Below, one piece after another: positions 1-8,769 of a stretch of 44,989 bases of DNA. Source of the DNA: a virus. The DNA lies in the IMG/VR virus record IMGVR_UViG_3300032180_000132, positions 1-44,989 of that record; one strand, 5' to 3'. The translations under genes were made by a program, and so were the position numbers. Position 1 is the first letter of the stretch. Each line of letters begins with the position of its first letter. The notes under the pieces were generated by a model. It had not been told where the DNA came from and made no database searches. It saw nothing but the letters and a program-made list of their open reading frames with translations.

Positions 1-1
1 T

Positions 2-73
2 ATCGAGGAGAAGCACTGGAAACAGACTGTGACTATTACCTACACCAATGCTCAACCTTTCTGCCGCCTCTAA
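2..73 (+). CDS. Possible 3' end of an upstream gene (partial)
   Basis: An open frame enters from the left window edge and stops at 71-73, giving about 23 residues (ending NAQPFCRL). It overlaps the start of the terminase gene by 26 bases. The terminase ATG has no clear ribosome binding site, which fits translational coupling to a gene in this frame. A small terminase subunit would be expected by gene order, but nothing in these residues identifies one. The fragment is too short for certainty. Confidence 0.3.
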   Translation: MEEKHWKQTVTITYTNAQPFCRL

Positions 74-1898
74 CCTGCTCCAGCACCTCCCGATACGCGA
101 CTGGGAATCGGGTGCCCTGGTCGACTTTCGCTTCCGCACCAACCAAGCCCACGCGATAACCGAGATCAACGAGAAGCAGGTCCTCCAGGGACTACCCATC
201 AGGGCCATAGTGTGTAAGAGCCGTAGAATGGGCAGCAGTAGCGTCTTTGCAGGCCTGGGCGTCACCCATTGCACCGAGCAGCCCAATGCCAGAGCTAAGC
301 TAGTCGCTCAACTCGACGAGACTGCTGTGGACCTCTTCAATGTTCCCCTGACACTGATCACTGGCCTTGATACTATCGGATATCACATCCCGAAGCCCAC
401 CAAGGAGAAGATTACCTTCCCCCATCCTGATGGCGACTCGCAGATGACCATCTCCACAGCGAAGAATGTCATCGGTGGCAGGGGGATGTCCTTCAGCTTC
501 CTGCTACTGTCAGAAGCAGCATATTACGTCTCCCTAGCTCCATTCACCTCTATGCTACCGGCTGTGGCCCCTCACCCGTCAACGGCCATCATCATCGAGT
601 CGACAGCCAACGGTAAGGTGGGTATTGGTGAGCCCTTCTACCAACTGTGGTGTGAGGCTGTGGCTGGCCGCAATGAGTTCCTCCCGATATTCATGGGCTG
701 GCTAGAGGACCGGTTATTCCGCCGCCCTGCTGAGGAGGCTGTCCGCGATTGTCCAGCCAATGACGATGAGAAGGACATTCTCCAGTATGTGGCCTGCCCC
801 GGTTACTGTGGCCGCTGTGAGAAGTGTCACAAGGCCCTAGAATGTGTGGCCTGGCGACGATGGGCCCTTGTCAATGTGGTCCAAGGGGACATAGACCAGT
901 TCCACCAGGAGTATCCTATCCATGCTGGTGAGGCCTTCATCACTCCTCACAATTCGGCGTTCACCCGTGAGGAGCAGCGCATTGCTAAGGTTCTTATCCG
1001 CGAGCCACTCTGCCGGGGTCGCCTAGAATTTGACCAATCACCAGCTAGGGTCGTCAGTAAGTCTGGAGTGGTGCTGGTCCCGGATCAGGCCAGCCCGCTA
1101 CATATCTGGGCTACTCCAGTAGAAGGAGCTAGATACTATGTTGGAGCTGATGCAGCGAGGGGGGAAGATAATAAGGATTTCGCTAGTGCCTACGTCTGGC
1201 GAGGTGAAACTGGAGAAGGTGTCGCCCGATATAATTCTCGTATCAATCCCGAGTCCCTTGCTGAACTACTTAACTTTCTTGGGCTGTATTATAACCGCGC
1301 GATGGTTGCCGTCGAACTCACTGGAAATCTTGGTCTGTGGACCCAGAAAGTCCTACGAGATACCCATCGCTACCCTAACCTTTACCGCTGGAAGGGTAGA
1401 GATGACCGACAACCTCTCGGCTATGTTCAAAGAACGAGCATTGGCTGGGAGACTACCTCAAGAACTCGCAATATGCTTCTTGATGCCTTCAGAACAGCCA
1501 TCAGATTTGGACGCTGCAAGCTCTACGACGACCAGCTTCTCGCTCAGATGCAGTCCGCCGAGATGATTGAGGGCAAGTGGACCGTCCGTGCTGGTCATGA
1601 CGACATCCTCATGGCCGCTATGATCGGCTGGCTTATCGGCGAGCAGTGGCACACTGGCGGGCTAGCTCCCATGTCATCGAAGGTACTCGACACCGAAGAT
1701 GCCGCTGACGACGTGAAGAAGGAAGCTAGCAGGCCTGACGACCTGGATGCCGATGACCTCAAGACCATCTATCGTGCTGACCCGGACGTACAAGGGGCTG
1801 TCCGTGCTCACTTCATGAAGGTCTGGAAGCAGACATATGGCAAGCGAGCCCCTGATGGGCGACTCTACACTGCTGCTACTAGAATGGACGGGATATGA
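48..1898 (+). CDS. terL: Phage terminase, large subunit
   Basis: This is the DNA-packaging motor: an ATPase plus endonuclease that cuts concatemeric DNA and pumps it through the portal. The 616 residues show a Walker A-like segment CKSRRMGSSS (about 56-65), a Walker B-like strand FLLLSEAAYY (151-160), a coupling motif IIIESTANG (181-189), and a RNase H-type nuclease domain with YYVGADAARGEDN (363-375), VAVELTGN (420-427) and a late GHDDILMAA (516-524). Length and motif order fit the family. An unusual Cys cluster (C250, C254, C257, C260, C266) lies between ATPase and nuclease and could bind zinc. The next gene overlaps its stop by 4 bases. Start is the ATG at 48; no strong ribosome binding site is seen. 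Confidence 0.93.
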   Translation: MLNLSAASNLLQHLPIRDWESGALVDFRFRTNQAHAITEINEKQVLQGLPIRAIVCKSRRMGSSSVFAGLGVTHCTEQPNARAKLVAQLDETAVDLFNVPLTLITGLDTIGYHIPKPTKEKITFPHPDGDSQMTISTAKNVIGGRGMSFSFLLLSEAAYYVSLAPFTSMLPAVAPHPSTAIIIESTANGKVGIGEPFYQLWCEAVAGRNEFLPIFMGWLEDRLFRRPAEEAVRDCPANDDEKDILQYVACPGYCGRCEKCHKALECVAWRRWALVNVVQGDIDQFHQEYPIHAGEAFITPHNSAFTREEQRIAKVLIREPLCRGRLEFDQSPARVVSKSGVVLVPDQASPLHIWATPVEGARYYVGADAARGEDNKDFASAYVWRGETGEGVARYNSRINPESLAELLNFLGLYYNRAMVAVELTGNLGLWTQKVLRDTHRYPNLYRWKGRDDRQPLGYVQRTSIGWETTSRTRNMLLDAFRTAIRFGRCKLYDDQLLAQMQSAEMIEGKWTVRAGHDDILMAAMIGWLIGEQWHTGGLAPMSSKVLDTEDAADDVKKEASRPDDLDADDLKTIYRADPDVQGAVRAHFMKVWKQTYGKRAPDGRLYTAATRMDGI

Positions 1899-2503
1899 AC
1901 CCCCTCATCGACCCACAAGGTCAGCCGATAGCAGCCTACTTGCTGCGTATCCTCACCACCATGGTCAAGAAGGCTGGTGGCGAACTGAAGATCGACGCTC
2001 TGGACATGCTCGACTCCCTGGATGGTGAGGGCCTGGTCAGGCACTATGATCCGGTACAGAAGCAGCTTGTTATCCGTCTCGCACCTATTGGCTCAGAGGC
2101 TTACTTCTTGCGTGGAGGTGAAGTACGTCAGATATCAGCAAGGACCTATCAGAGTCAGTCCATACCACCTCAACAACCAACCCTGACGAGAGCATCCGAA
2201 AGCCCGCTCGACGAAATCGAGCAGCGCATCGAGCCCCCGATAGTGTCCCGGCAGCGCCAGTCGACAGTCCTATCGGACGAGCGCCTGTACGAACTGGAGC
2301 AGCAGCGGGAGAGGGAGCGTCTCAGTCGTCAGGCGGAGAGGATAGTCCTGGACTTCCCCGAGAACCCTCAAGCTCAACCTCGCCCGACACGCCCGACCAG
2401 CCCATCCCCTGGTCTGAGGACGAGATCAGAGCCCTTGCGGCGGGTGCAGCCGTCACAGCCAGCGGACAGTCCGGGGCTCCAGGAGCAGTTCTTAAAGCGC
2501 TGA
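1895..2503 (+). CDS. Uncharacterised protein between terminase and portal
   Basis: A 202-residue protein whose ATG overlaps the terminase stop (ATGA), so it is probably translationally coupled. The first 75 residues look folded (helical, then a short beta segment around VQKQLVIRLAP). The rest is rich in Gln, Glu, Arg, Ser and Pro, with a charged helical run (LYELEQQRERERLSRQAERI) flanked by disordered Pro/Ser-rich sequence. I do not recognise the family. Position next to the terminase would allow a packaging accessory or a head-morphogenesis factor, but there is no motif for either. Confidence 0.75.
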   Translation: MNPLIDPQGQPIAAYLLRILTTMVKKAGGELKIDALDMLDSLDGEGLVRHYDPVQKQLVIRLAPIGSEAYFLRGGEVRQISARTYQSQSIPPQQPTLTRASESPLDEIEQRIEPPIVSRQRQSTVLSDERLYELEQQRERERLSRQAERIVLDFPENPQAQPRPTRPTSPSPGLRTRSEPLRRVQPSQPADSPGLQEQFLKR

Positions 2504-2784
2504 TGGAGCGATATGTCAACCTCAAGCGAGCTAGGGGAGCTAAGAAGGGCTGGCAACTCTGGGCCGAGGATGCTGCCCTAGCCGCCCATGTGATCTGCCC
2601 CGACATCATCCCCTATGATAATCTAATGAAGCTCATCATGGAGGTCGACACCACCATCCTGAAGGGTAATAGTGAGCAAGTCGGACGTACAGCCGAGCAA
2701 GCGCTACGCGAATTTCTCTCGGCTGGAACTGTAGGTGGAGAAATGCTTGACAACAGTGGGGTAGATGTGCCACACGTAGCCTAA
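2503..2784 (+). CDS. Uncharacterised small protein upstream of portal
   Basis: A 93-residue protein starting at an ATG that shares one base with the preceding TGA. It is basic at the N terminus (KRARGAKKGW) and mostly helical afterwards (AEDAALAAHVI, DTTILKGNSEQVGRTAEQAL). There are no cysteines, membrane segments or known motifs. It sits two bases before the portal gene in the packaging operon. Function unknown. Confidence 0.7.
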   Translation: MERYVNLKRARGAKKGWQLWAEDAALAAHVICPDIIPYDNLMKLIMEVDTTILKGNSEQVGRTAEQALREFLSAGTVGGEMLDNSGVDVPHVA

Positions 2785-2786
2785 CC

Positions 2787-4490
2787 ATGGCCCTCGTAAT
2801 ACGAACTGAGCGCAAGTCGCAGCCTGCCTACGACGCCGACCCCCGCGCCAAGGCCATCGACGAGCTACAGCGCATTGCTGGTGACCACCGGGATAAGTTC
2901 CTAGGCCAGAACTGGTTCCCCCAAGTGCGAGACTTCTACAACCTCGCCGGGGCCGGTCGCACCACCCCATCATTCCGCCCTAAGATCATGATCCCCCAGC
3001 TACAGGTCATGAACATCTCCGAAGCGACAGAGCTATCTGACTCCTCTCCCAAGGTCTACATATACAATCGTGAGGATGGCGGCGTTGATGAGGATCGCAC
3101 TAGGGCCTTCGACGAGCAGTGGCGACGTGCCTGGGTCAACTACTACCTGCTTCATGGCCTGCTCTGGTCACAGCTATCATCCATTGGATTCATCCAGGTT
3201 GGATATGACCCCACAGCCAATTATGGTGAGGGTGAGGTCTGGGCTCATCATCGTGACCCTGAAACCGCCTATGTAGACCCTGGTGCCAACAATGACGACG
3301 ACTGGCAGTTCCTTGTCCTCGAAGATCGTTACTATCCTGACCAGCAACTCGATTACTGGCCCGAAACTGGACAGGATATGGATGCTGAGCCGTATATGCC
3401 TGGAAGTTACCGTTCCCCCGAAGGCTTTGGCTTCCGGCTCCCAGAAGGTCCTATGTCAATTACTTCAGGACCAGTCGGGGGAGAAGTCCGTCATGGTGAC
3501 GCGCGAAACCGCACCCGGACGATATTCCTCTCTGATCATACGATTGAAGTTACGAAGGATGAAGCCGGGGGAGATTCGGCTGCGACTGTCGAGAGAGGCT
3601 TCGGGGCACCCAGTGGTAGTGTTCGACGAATGCCCCGTTATCCTAACAAACGGATGGTGGTTGAGTCTAACGGCAGGATTCTGGCCGACGGCGATAATCC
3701 GAATCCCAAGAAACGCTTCCCCCTCATACCCATCTATGCCCTTCCACCCCTCACAGACTTCTACCCGCCTCCTCCCGGAAGATTTACTAAGGACCTTCAG
3801 GACCTGGCTGGACGGATGCTGACCCAGACCTACGAGAATGCCGTCAGACTGAATAACGGCGTATGGTTCATTCCTGAGGAGACCGGCATCACGGCTGAGG
3901 CCTTCGGAGGCCTGCCGGGTGAGGTACAGATCACGGCTCCCAACTCACGCCCCCCGGTGCAAATATGGCCTAATCAGATGCCCCAGCACATGGTCCAATT
4001 GCCACAATACCTGCTTGCCCTCCAGAAGGAGCTACAGGGCTTCACTCAGGCCAGGGAAGGTCAGCCAGGTGCTGGCAACATTTCTCCTGAGCTATTCGAG
4101 GCCTCCCTCTACCAGTCCAAGACCCTCACCCGCTGCCGGGAGAGACTGCTAGCTAGGTCTGTCCATCGTCTCGCCGAGCAGATATTCGACCTCATGGTGG
4201 TCAACTATCGCGGCAAGCGGGCCTTCCCGACTGTCAATGAGAAGTTCATGACCATTCCGTGGCTACCAATGGCTGACGACAATAAGCTGGGACTGTATGT
4301 GGACCCAACCTCACTGCTGCCTATCAGCCGCAGCGCCATGAGGCAGATGGCCTTACCACTTCGGGAAGCAGGCGCGCTCGATATTCAAAGTTTTTTGGAG
4401 TACTTAGAGGTACCAAACGCGGCAGAAGTAGCAACCAAGATGAACCGCGAAATGCAGATCGCTGCCTTAGCGAAGTCGAGGAAGCGATGA
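2787..4490 (+). CDS. Phage portal protein
   Basis: The portal is the dodecameric ring at the capsid vertex through which the terminase packages DNA. The 567-residue length, the position two genes after the large terminase and before scaffold and capsid, and the sequence style fit. An N-terminal helical region (about 20-60) is followed by a beta segment with SSIGFIQVGYDP (about 132-143), then a long helical stem region in the C-terminal half with PQHMVQLPQYLLALQKELQ and GAGNISPELFEAS, and a basic C terminus (SRKR). No catalytic motif is expected. An alternative head-tail connector role is less likely given size and order. Confidence 0.8.
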   Translation: MALVIRTERKSQPAYDADPRAKAIDELQRIAGDHRDKFLGQNWFPQVRDFYNLAGAGRTTPSFRPKIMIPQLQVMNISEATELSDSSPKVYIYNREDGGVDEDRTRAFDEQWRRAWVNYYLLHGLLWSQLSSIGFIQVGYDPTANYGEGEVWAHHRDPETAYVDPGANNDDDWQFLVLEDRYYPDQQLDYWPETGQDMDAEPYMPGSYRSPEGFGFRLPEGPMSITSGPVGGEVRHGDARNRTRTIFLSDHTIEVTKDEAGGDSAATVERGFGAPSGSVRRMPRYPNKRMVVESNGRILADGDNPNPKKRFPLIPIYALPPLTDFYPPPPGRFTKDLQDLAGRMLTQTYENAVRLNNGVWFIPEETGITAEAFGGLPGEVQITAPNSRPPVQIWPNQMPQHMVQLPQYLLALQKELQGFTQAREGQPGAGNISPELFEASLYQSKTLTRCRERLLARSVHRLAEQIFDLMVVNYRGKRAFPTVNEKFMTIPWLPMADDNKLGLYVDPTSLLPISRSAMRQMALPLREAGALDIQSFLEYLEVPNAAEVATKMNREMQIAALAKSRKR

Positions 4491-4672
4491 GTCGATGGGA
4501 CGCTCAGAATAACTGGAAGAAACGCAACCGAGATAAGTATAGGGTCCTTTGCATGGACTGTAACTTCTCGCTTGGTGCTTGGGGCTATTGTCCTCACGAG
4601 ATAGAACGTCAGCAGTCTGTATCCAATCAATTAACCCCTCATGCTACTGCTCAGGAGGTGATAGTCCAGTGA
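4487..4672 (+). CDS. Cys-containing mini-protein
   Basis: A 61-residue protein overlapping the portal stop by 4 bases (ATGA). It carries CMDC around residues 22-25, then GYCPHE around 36-41, which could form a small zinc knuckle (C-x2-C plus C/H). The N terminus is basic and aromatic (MSRWDAQNNWKKRNRDKYR). It ends one base into the start of the next gene. Family not recognised. Confidence 0.6.
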   Translation: MSRWDAQNNWKKRNRDKYRVLCMDCNFSLGAWGYCPHEIERQQSVSNQLTPHATAQEVIVQ

Positions 4673-4926
4673 CAGCCTCACACATTCTGCTCACTGGTGA
4701 CTGGGTGAGTCCCAGGTACATAGCCCGACTCTGGAACCGCTCTACCCGCCAAGTAAGGCGCTGGTGCTGCAACAGTTACCTAGCTCATAGGGGCTGTGTA
4801 GTGTTCCAAGACCAGACTGGTCGGTGGTGGATTCGTCTCCCTGAGGACCCCTTGCAGCCTCCATCATCTCGCCGCCTCACGCGAGCCGATATGACCTCTA
4901 TGCTACCTAATGTCCCTGCTGCATAG
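4669..4926 (+). CDS. Small helix-turn-helix DNA-binding protein
   Basis: An 85-residue protein. I chose the GTG at 4669 because an AGGAGG box lies 10 bases upstream (4653-4658) and the codon overlaps the previous stop; a longer upstream frame (from 4579) has no such support. The sequence WVSPRYIARLWNRSTRQVRRW (split about 12-32) reads as a MerR/excisionase-type helix-turn-helix, followed by a wing-like VVFQDQTGRWWIRLP. It is the only apparent transcription-factor-like gene inside the packaging block, so it may tune late genes, though that is inference. Confidence 0.6.
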   Translation: MTASHILLTGDWVSPRYIARLWNRSTRQVRRWCCNSYLAHRGCVVFQDQTGRWWIRLPEDPLQPPSSRRLTRADMTSMLPNVPAA

Positions 4927-4979
4927 CCCACTATCATGTCACCTCGATAGCATCCCGGACTCGATTAACATCTCCCCCC

Positions 4980-5008
4980 TTGACAATACTACCCGAGTAG
5001 CATATCCC
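4980..5008 (+). promoter_or_regulatory. Possible sigma70-type promoter
   Basis: A perfect -35 hexamer TTGACA at 4980-4985 lies in an 89-base gap between genes. The -10 is weak: TATCCC at 5003-5008 after a 17-base spacer, matching 3 of 6. If used, transcription would start almost at the GTG of the next gene (5016), giving a nearly leaderless message. The good -35 is the only real support. Confidence 0.22.
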
Positions 5009-5015
5009 TGCCAGT

Positions 5016-5264
5016 GTGAAGGGTCTCGAAATAGGCATTGAGATACTGTCCTGGCCTGATGGAGCCGATTCATCCGGCTATAAGAACGTCCGTCTAGCTG
5101 TTGAGGGCAGACCTGTCAACTTCTCATTCCCAGTCGAGCACTTGCGAGGCTTCAGGACCGAGGCTGATCTGGGACAGTGGCTCTCTCGTGCTGCCCGCAC
5201 CACCCTGGACTGGGACCGAGACCACCACAACGATGAGGCATTGGCACAAGCCCTGGTGGACTGA
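5016..5264 (+). CDS. Uncharacterised acidic small protein
   Basis: An 82-residue protein starting at GTG 5016. It looks like a compact alpha/beta fold: a beta segment EIGIEILSW, a second strand KNVRLAVEG, then helices with WLSRAARTTLDWDRD and DEALAQALVD. No motif is recognised and the start lacks a clear ribosome binding site. Its stop TGA overlaps a possible ATG of the next frame. Confidence 0.6.
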   Translation: MKGLEIGIEILSWPDGADSSGYKNVRLAVEGRPVNFSFPVEHLRGFRTEADLGQWLSRAARTTLDWDRDHHNDEALAQALVD

Positions 5265-5326
5265 TGTTCAACTCCGGGGAGCGATTTGAGCAGTTTCGAG
5301 GTTTGACACCTTCTGGAGGGACGAAG

Positions 5327-5470
5327 ATGGCCGAGCGAAAAGGTTATACAGTCCATGAACCCAAGGAGGCCAAATCAGGCCCCAAGATTGGTCAACTGAA
5401 GCCCTCGCAGCACTTTGGCACCAGACATGCCGGTGGTGGGCGTCACGGGCGCAAATCGTCCCGGCACTAG
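5327..5470 (+). CDS. Small basic protein ending in R-x-S-S-R
   Basis: A 47-residue, Lys/Arg/Gly/His-rich protein. The ATG at 5327 has GGAGGG at 5315-5320, six bases upstream; an in-frame ATG at 5264 coupled to the previous stop would add 21 residues and cannot be excluded. It ends GRKSSRH, matching the C-terminal R-x-S-S-R found in four small proteins at 18.2-20.2 kb. The body is low complexity (HFGTRHAGGGRHGRK). A nucleic-acid-binding or capsid-internal role would fit the charge, but nothing proves it. Confidence 0.6.
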   Translation: MAERKGYTVHEPKEAKSGPKIGQLKPSQHFGTRHAGGGRHGRKSSRH

Positions 5471-5506
5471 ACATCCTAGCAGCACCATAGCTCAAGGAGA
5501 CTCGAT

Positions 5507-5692
5507 ATGGCCGATGACATGAAGCAGACAATGATCCACAACATGGAATCCCCTCTCAATGCTCAGAAGGACGCCCCTGAACATGGCCCCGCAGCCCCCA
5601 GTGGACTGCCGAACTGGCCCTCGAAGGACCCCCTCGGTATCATCCCAGATGGCGCTGGGGAATCTCATCCTGGACATCGCGGGAGAGGGTAA
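5507..5692 (+). CDS. Small Pro-rich protein
   Basis: A 61-residue protein with a good AAGGAGA box 6 bases before ATG 5507. It begins with a Met-rich acidic/amide stretch (MADDMKQTMIHNMES) and continues as a disordered Pro/Gly/His-rich chain (GPAAPSGLPNW, GESHPGHRGRG). It lies directly before the Gly/Pro-rich gene in the head operon. Probably a minor head protein or accessory; the family is not recognised. Confidence 0.55.
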   Translation: MADDMKQTMIHNMESPLNAQKDAPEHGPAAPSGLPNWPSKDPLGIIPDGAGESHPGHRGRG

Positions 5693-5707
5693 TCAGGTAA
5701 TCATCCA

Positions 5708-6280
5708 ATGGCAGCCGGTCCCAGCCCTCTACAAGCTCTACTGCTCCAGCAGATGATGGCTAGAATTGCCTCTGGAGCCGGTGGTGGTGGAGCGCCAGGT
5801 GGTGGTGGACCTCCTGGACTGCCCGGTGCTGGTGGACCTGGACCCGGTGGCCCTGATCCTATGGCTGCTCCCGGCATGGAGGGTCAACCTGGTAACGGCG
5901 CTCCCGGTGGTGGAGGCGGCATGACTGTCTCTAGCCCTGCCGACCAGCAAGGTGATGCCCTATCGAAGGAACTATCGGTCATGAGGGTAGCTGACCCTGG
6001 CATGGTCGCCCGAGAGATTGATGTCATCAACCGTAAGATCAATGCCCTCATAGCTCACACTGGATCATCTCTCCCTGGAGTAGCACTTGGTCTCTCGAAG
6101 GCCATGGCAGGTGTGCAGCGTGCTCTCTCTGAGGCCAATAAGGCCCATCAGGCTATGGCAGTAGCAGGACCTCCACTCAATATCTCAGCACTACCTCCGG
6201 CTGCAATGGCAACCGGCTCTGGCACCCCAGGCTCCCCAGGCATGACTGCTGGCGGAGGACCTCAGGGACCTCCAGCATAA
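5708..6280 (+). CDS. Gly/Pro-rich putative head protein
   Basis: A 190-residue protein. Residues 1-20 are helical (LQALLLQQMMARIAS). Residues 24-75 are almost entirely Gly, Pro and Ala with GGGGAPGGGG-type runs, a collagen-like disordered linker. Residues 80-155 are helical (SKELSVMRVADPGMVAREI, INALIAHTG, GVQRALSEANKAHQAMA), and the tail is again Gly/Pro-rich. The arrangement of helices around a flexible linker just before the scaffold-like gene suggests a minor capsid or internal head protein. Function unproven. Confidence 0.6.
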   Translation: MAAGPSPLQALLLQQMMARIASGAGGGGAPGGGGPPGLPGAGGPGPGGPDPMAAPGMEGQPGNGAPGGGGGMTVSSPADQQGDALSKELSVMRVADPGMVAREIDVINRKINALIAHTGSSLPGVALGLSKAMAGVQRALSEANKAHQAMAVAGPPLNISALPPAAMATGSGTPGSPGMTAGGGPQGPPA

Positions 6281-6292
6281 GGAGACTGACTC

Positions 6293-7135
6293 GTGGCCAC
6301 TCTAAAGGACATTCTCGCTGACAAGTCCATCAAGGACGACGTAGTGTTTACTCTGGCTAGCGGGCAGACAACCACCATCGGCGAGTTACGGGCCTTATCC
6401 GCCGAGAATCAATCTGCCCTCTCAAAGCGTGAAACGGACCTAGCTGCCAAGGAGAAGGCCTTCCAGGAGCAGCTAAAGAACCTCCAGCTAGCTCAGGCCG
6501 AGACCGCACGACTGTACAAGGAAGTCATGGAGGGCAAGGCCAAGGGTGGTGATGAAGGTCGCAATAACCAGCCCGAGGACCCCTTTAAGGGCCTCAATGA
6601 GTCAGACCCTGTGATTGGTCCGCTGATCAAGGCCCACAGGTCTCAGCAAGCAGCCTTCGAGAAGTTGCAGCGGGATGTTCTGGCTCCCCTGGTCAACTCT
6701 CAGGCTCAGATGGCCCGCAGCTACCTCGAAGATCGCCTAGAGCAGATGTACATGGACCTCGTGCCCGAAGCTAAGCGCACCGAGATCACCTACGACGGTC
6801 TACTCAAGGCCGCTAATGATAACAAGTATGTCACCCGTGGCGGGATTCCCGACCTGCGCCGCGCCTACCGAGACCTCACAACCAAGCCCATGACCCAGGC
6901 CGACATCGATGCGGCTGTGAAGGCTGCCGAGGAACGTGGTCGTGAAGCTGGCCGCAAGGAAGCTGCTCCGAGACTGCCTCGGCCTAGCGCCAATACCGGC
7001 TCGGTTCGTCTGGAGTCTCCTGATGGATTCCGTCCCAAGGCTCTCACCTCAGTCTCAGCGGCCCTTGACGAAGCTCTGGCTGCTGCGGCCAAGGACGACT
7101 CGATCTGGAAGAGTGTCGACAATCTGGCTAACTAG
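6293..7135 (+). CDS. Putative capsid scaffolding protein
   Basis: A 280-residue, highly charged helical protein immediately upstream of the capsid gene, the usual place of a scaffold. It starts at GTG 6293 behind AAGGAG (6280-6285). Features: a short N-terminal fold, a long coiled coil from about 40 to 85 (KRETDLAAKEKAFQEQLKNL), acidic and Gly-rich linker, more helices, then a disordered basic/Pro segment around 225-245 and a C-terminal helix (SAALDEALAAAAKDDSIWKS). Scaffolds share this composition rather than sequence, so the call rests on context. No protease motif is seen. Confidence 0.6.
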   Translation: MATLKDILADKSIKDDVVFTLASGQTTTIGELRALSAENQSALSKRETDLAAKEKAFQEQLKNLQLAQAETARLYKEVMEGKAKGGDEGRNNQPEDPFKGLNESDPVIGPLIKAHRSQQAAFEKLQRDVLAPLVNSQAQMARSYLEDRLEQMYMDLVPEAKRTEITYDGLLKAANDNKYVTRGGIPDLRRAYRDLTTKPMTQADIDAAVKAAEERGREAGRKEAAPRLPRPSANTGSVRLESPDGFRPKALTSVSAALDEALAAAAKDDSIWKSVDNLAN

Positions 7136-7169
7136 CTATCTAGCCAACTAGGTTCTACTGGAGGATGTC

Positions 7170-8291
7170 GTGGAAGATAATCTCAAGTATCAGACTCGCA
7201 TAATCTCGACGCGGGTTGTCATCGACATGGAGTCGATGCAGGTTGTCGAACGGGATAGCTATGAGTACACGGGTCCGGTTGACCTAGCTGCTGGCGTCGT
7301 GGGCATGGGCCTATCGAACCCGCCCACCCAGCTGGTCAATACACTCAACGCCATCACCCAGAAGTACATCATCCCCACCCTGGGTGACGTGACCTTCATT
7401 CCGTCGCCAGCATTCTGGGCCCTCACGCGAGAGGGGAAGAAGTTCGCGGGTGGTGAGATTGTCTACCCCGAGGTCACCCAGGAGGAGATGACTGGTGGTG
7501 CGTACTTCGGCGATCAATTGCTAGACACTGCCGTTGTGGACTCGGTAGTCCCTGCTAATCAACTGTGGCGCTTCTACCGCCAGTCGCTAGCCGTGCCCAT
7601 CACTGACATCATCCTCAATCGCGGTGGGTCTGGTGGATTGGACCTGCTCAAGACCAAGTTCGAGATCGCCAGTGCCAGCTTCCTTCAGAAGCTCTGTAGG
7701 GCACTATGGGGCACTTCGCCGCAGAATACTTCCCTCGACATTGACAGCATTGCTAGCTGGGTGATCTCCACGACTAACACTATCGCAGGTATCAACCGTA
7801 ACCTGGCTGCCAATGCCTACTGGAAGCCTCAAGCCAACGTAGCGCTAGGTGGCACTATCACCCCCACTCAGGTCGAGACGGGCTACCAGACAGGGGTATT
7901 CGGCTATGACGAGCCCGACACCCTGCTGATGACCAATGCCTGCTACGCTAGCTTCAAGAACAACTTCCTCGCTACTGCCTCAAACGCGGCAGGCATCATC
8001 CGGGCCGTGGACAACTTCCAGGACAAGCAGGCTGTCCAGGGTGGCATCCGGTATCACTTCCTGTTCAATAATGCGGTAGTGATACCTGATCGGTTCAACA
8101 CTGCCAATAACGTCCACCTGCTGAACTCGAAGTATCTCTACCCGGTGTTCCATGAGGCTGACTACTTCACCGTGGACCCCTTCATCAAGCCCTCTAACCA
8201 GCGTGTACTGGTTAGCTCGATCTACCTGGCATGGCAATTGATCTGCCGTAGCCCCAGAATGCAAGTTGGCTTCACTGGAGCACCTGCTTAA
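7170..8291 (+). CDS. Major capsid protein
   Basis: A 373-residue protein directly after the scaffold-like gene, of the length of HK97-fold coat proteins. GTG 7170 is preceded by GGAGG at 7160-7164. Sequence features fit a coat protein: an extended N-arm with charged strands, a central region with QTGVFGYDEPDTLLMTNAC, and a C-terminal beta-rich part (YHFLFNNAVVIPDRF, NVHLLNSKYLYPVFHEADYF). No protease or other enzymatic motif occurs. The next gene starts after an AAGGAG box that overlaps this stop. The call depends on order, size and style rather than a diagnostic motif. Confidence 0.8.
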   Translation: MEDNLKYQTRIISTRVVIDMESMQVVERDSYEYTGPVDLAAGVVGMGLSNPPTQLVNTLNAITQKYIIPTLGDVTFIPSPAFWALTREGKKFAGGEIVYPEVTQEEMTGGAYFGDQLLDTAVVDSVVPANQLWRFYRQSLAVPITDIILNRGGSGGLDLLKTKFEIASASFLQKLCRALWGTSPQNTSLDIDSIASWVISTTNTIAGINRNLAANAYWKPQANVALGGTITPTQVETGYQTGVFGYDEPDTLLMTNACYASFKNNFLATASNAAGIIRAVDNFQDKQAVQGGIRYHFLFNNAVVIPDRFNTANNVHLLNSKYLYPVFHEADYFTVDPFIKPSNQRVLVSSIYLAWQLICRSPRMQVGFTGAPA

Positions 8292-8301
8292 GGAGATAAC
8301 G

Positions 8302-8748
8302 ATGCACAGAATGATGAACCTGTTTCAATCGCTTCTGTTCTCGGCGGGGCTTATTGGCATGGCCATCGTCAACTCAGTTAAGACCGTGCTTCAGTTTGGC
8401 AATCCGACTGAGTATGTGAACCTGCTTGCTCAGAACGTGCCCATCAACGCCACTACTACCTTCGCGCTCACTGGCTTTGTCAACTATGTGCGCTCGGGCA
8501 AGGTCAGATTCAAGGTCACTGCGGCCCCGGCCTCCTCGCAGATCACTGGTATCAAGATCACTGCGACCGATGGCACGACCACTGTGACCCTCTACCAGGA
8601 CGCCACGGCCCGCACAGCCGCTGAGCTTGTAGACTTGCTGTTCTCGTTCATCAGCGAGCTTAACCTGACCACGGTAAACGTCCTTGTGACGCTGGCTAAT
8701 GCTGGGTCGGCCATGACTGCTGACCTAGAGATCACTGGCAACCCCTGA
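8302..8748 (+). CDS. Putative head-associated beta protein
   Basis: A 148-residue protein. ATG 8302 is chosen because AAGGAGA (8290-8296) is placed correctly; an upstream in-frame start at 8266 would overlap the capsid gene. The N terminus has a hydrophobic run LFQSLLFSAGLIGMAIV (7-23), while the rest is Thr/Val-rich beta sequence (GKVRFKVTAAPASSQITGIKI, split around 70-90). Location after the capsid suggests a decoration or head-completion protein. The hydrophobic start is odd for a soluble decoration protein and could anchor it in a membrane or a core. Confidence 0.55.
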   Translation: MHRMMNLFQSLLFSAGLIGMAIVNSVKTVLQFGNPTEYVNLLAQNVPINATTTFALTGFVNYVRSGKVRFKVTAAPASSQITGIKITATDGTTTVTLYQDATARTAAELVDLLFSFISELNLTTVNVLVTLANAGSAMTADLEITGNP

Positions 8749-8769
8749 GGCCTGCTGCGAGGGTACACG

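Noticed and set aside
1138-1566. 142-codon frame inside the terminase gene
   Set aside because: Alternative frame of a well supported terminase nuclease domain; no ribosome binding site and no family resemblance.
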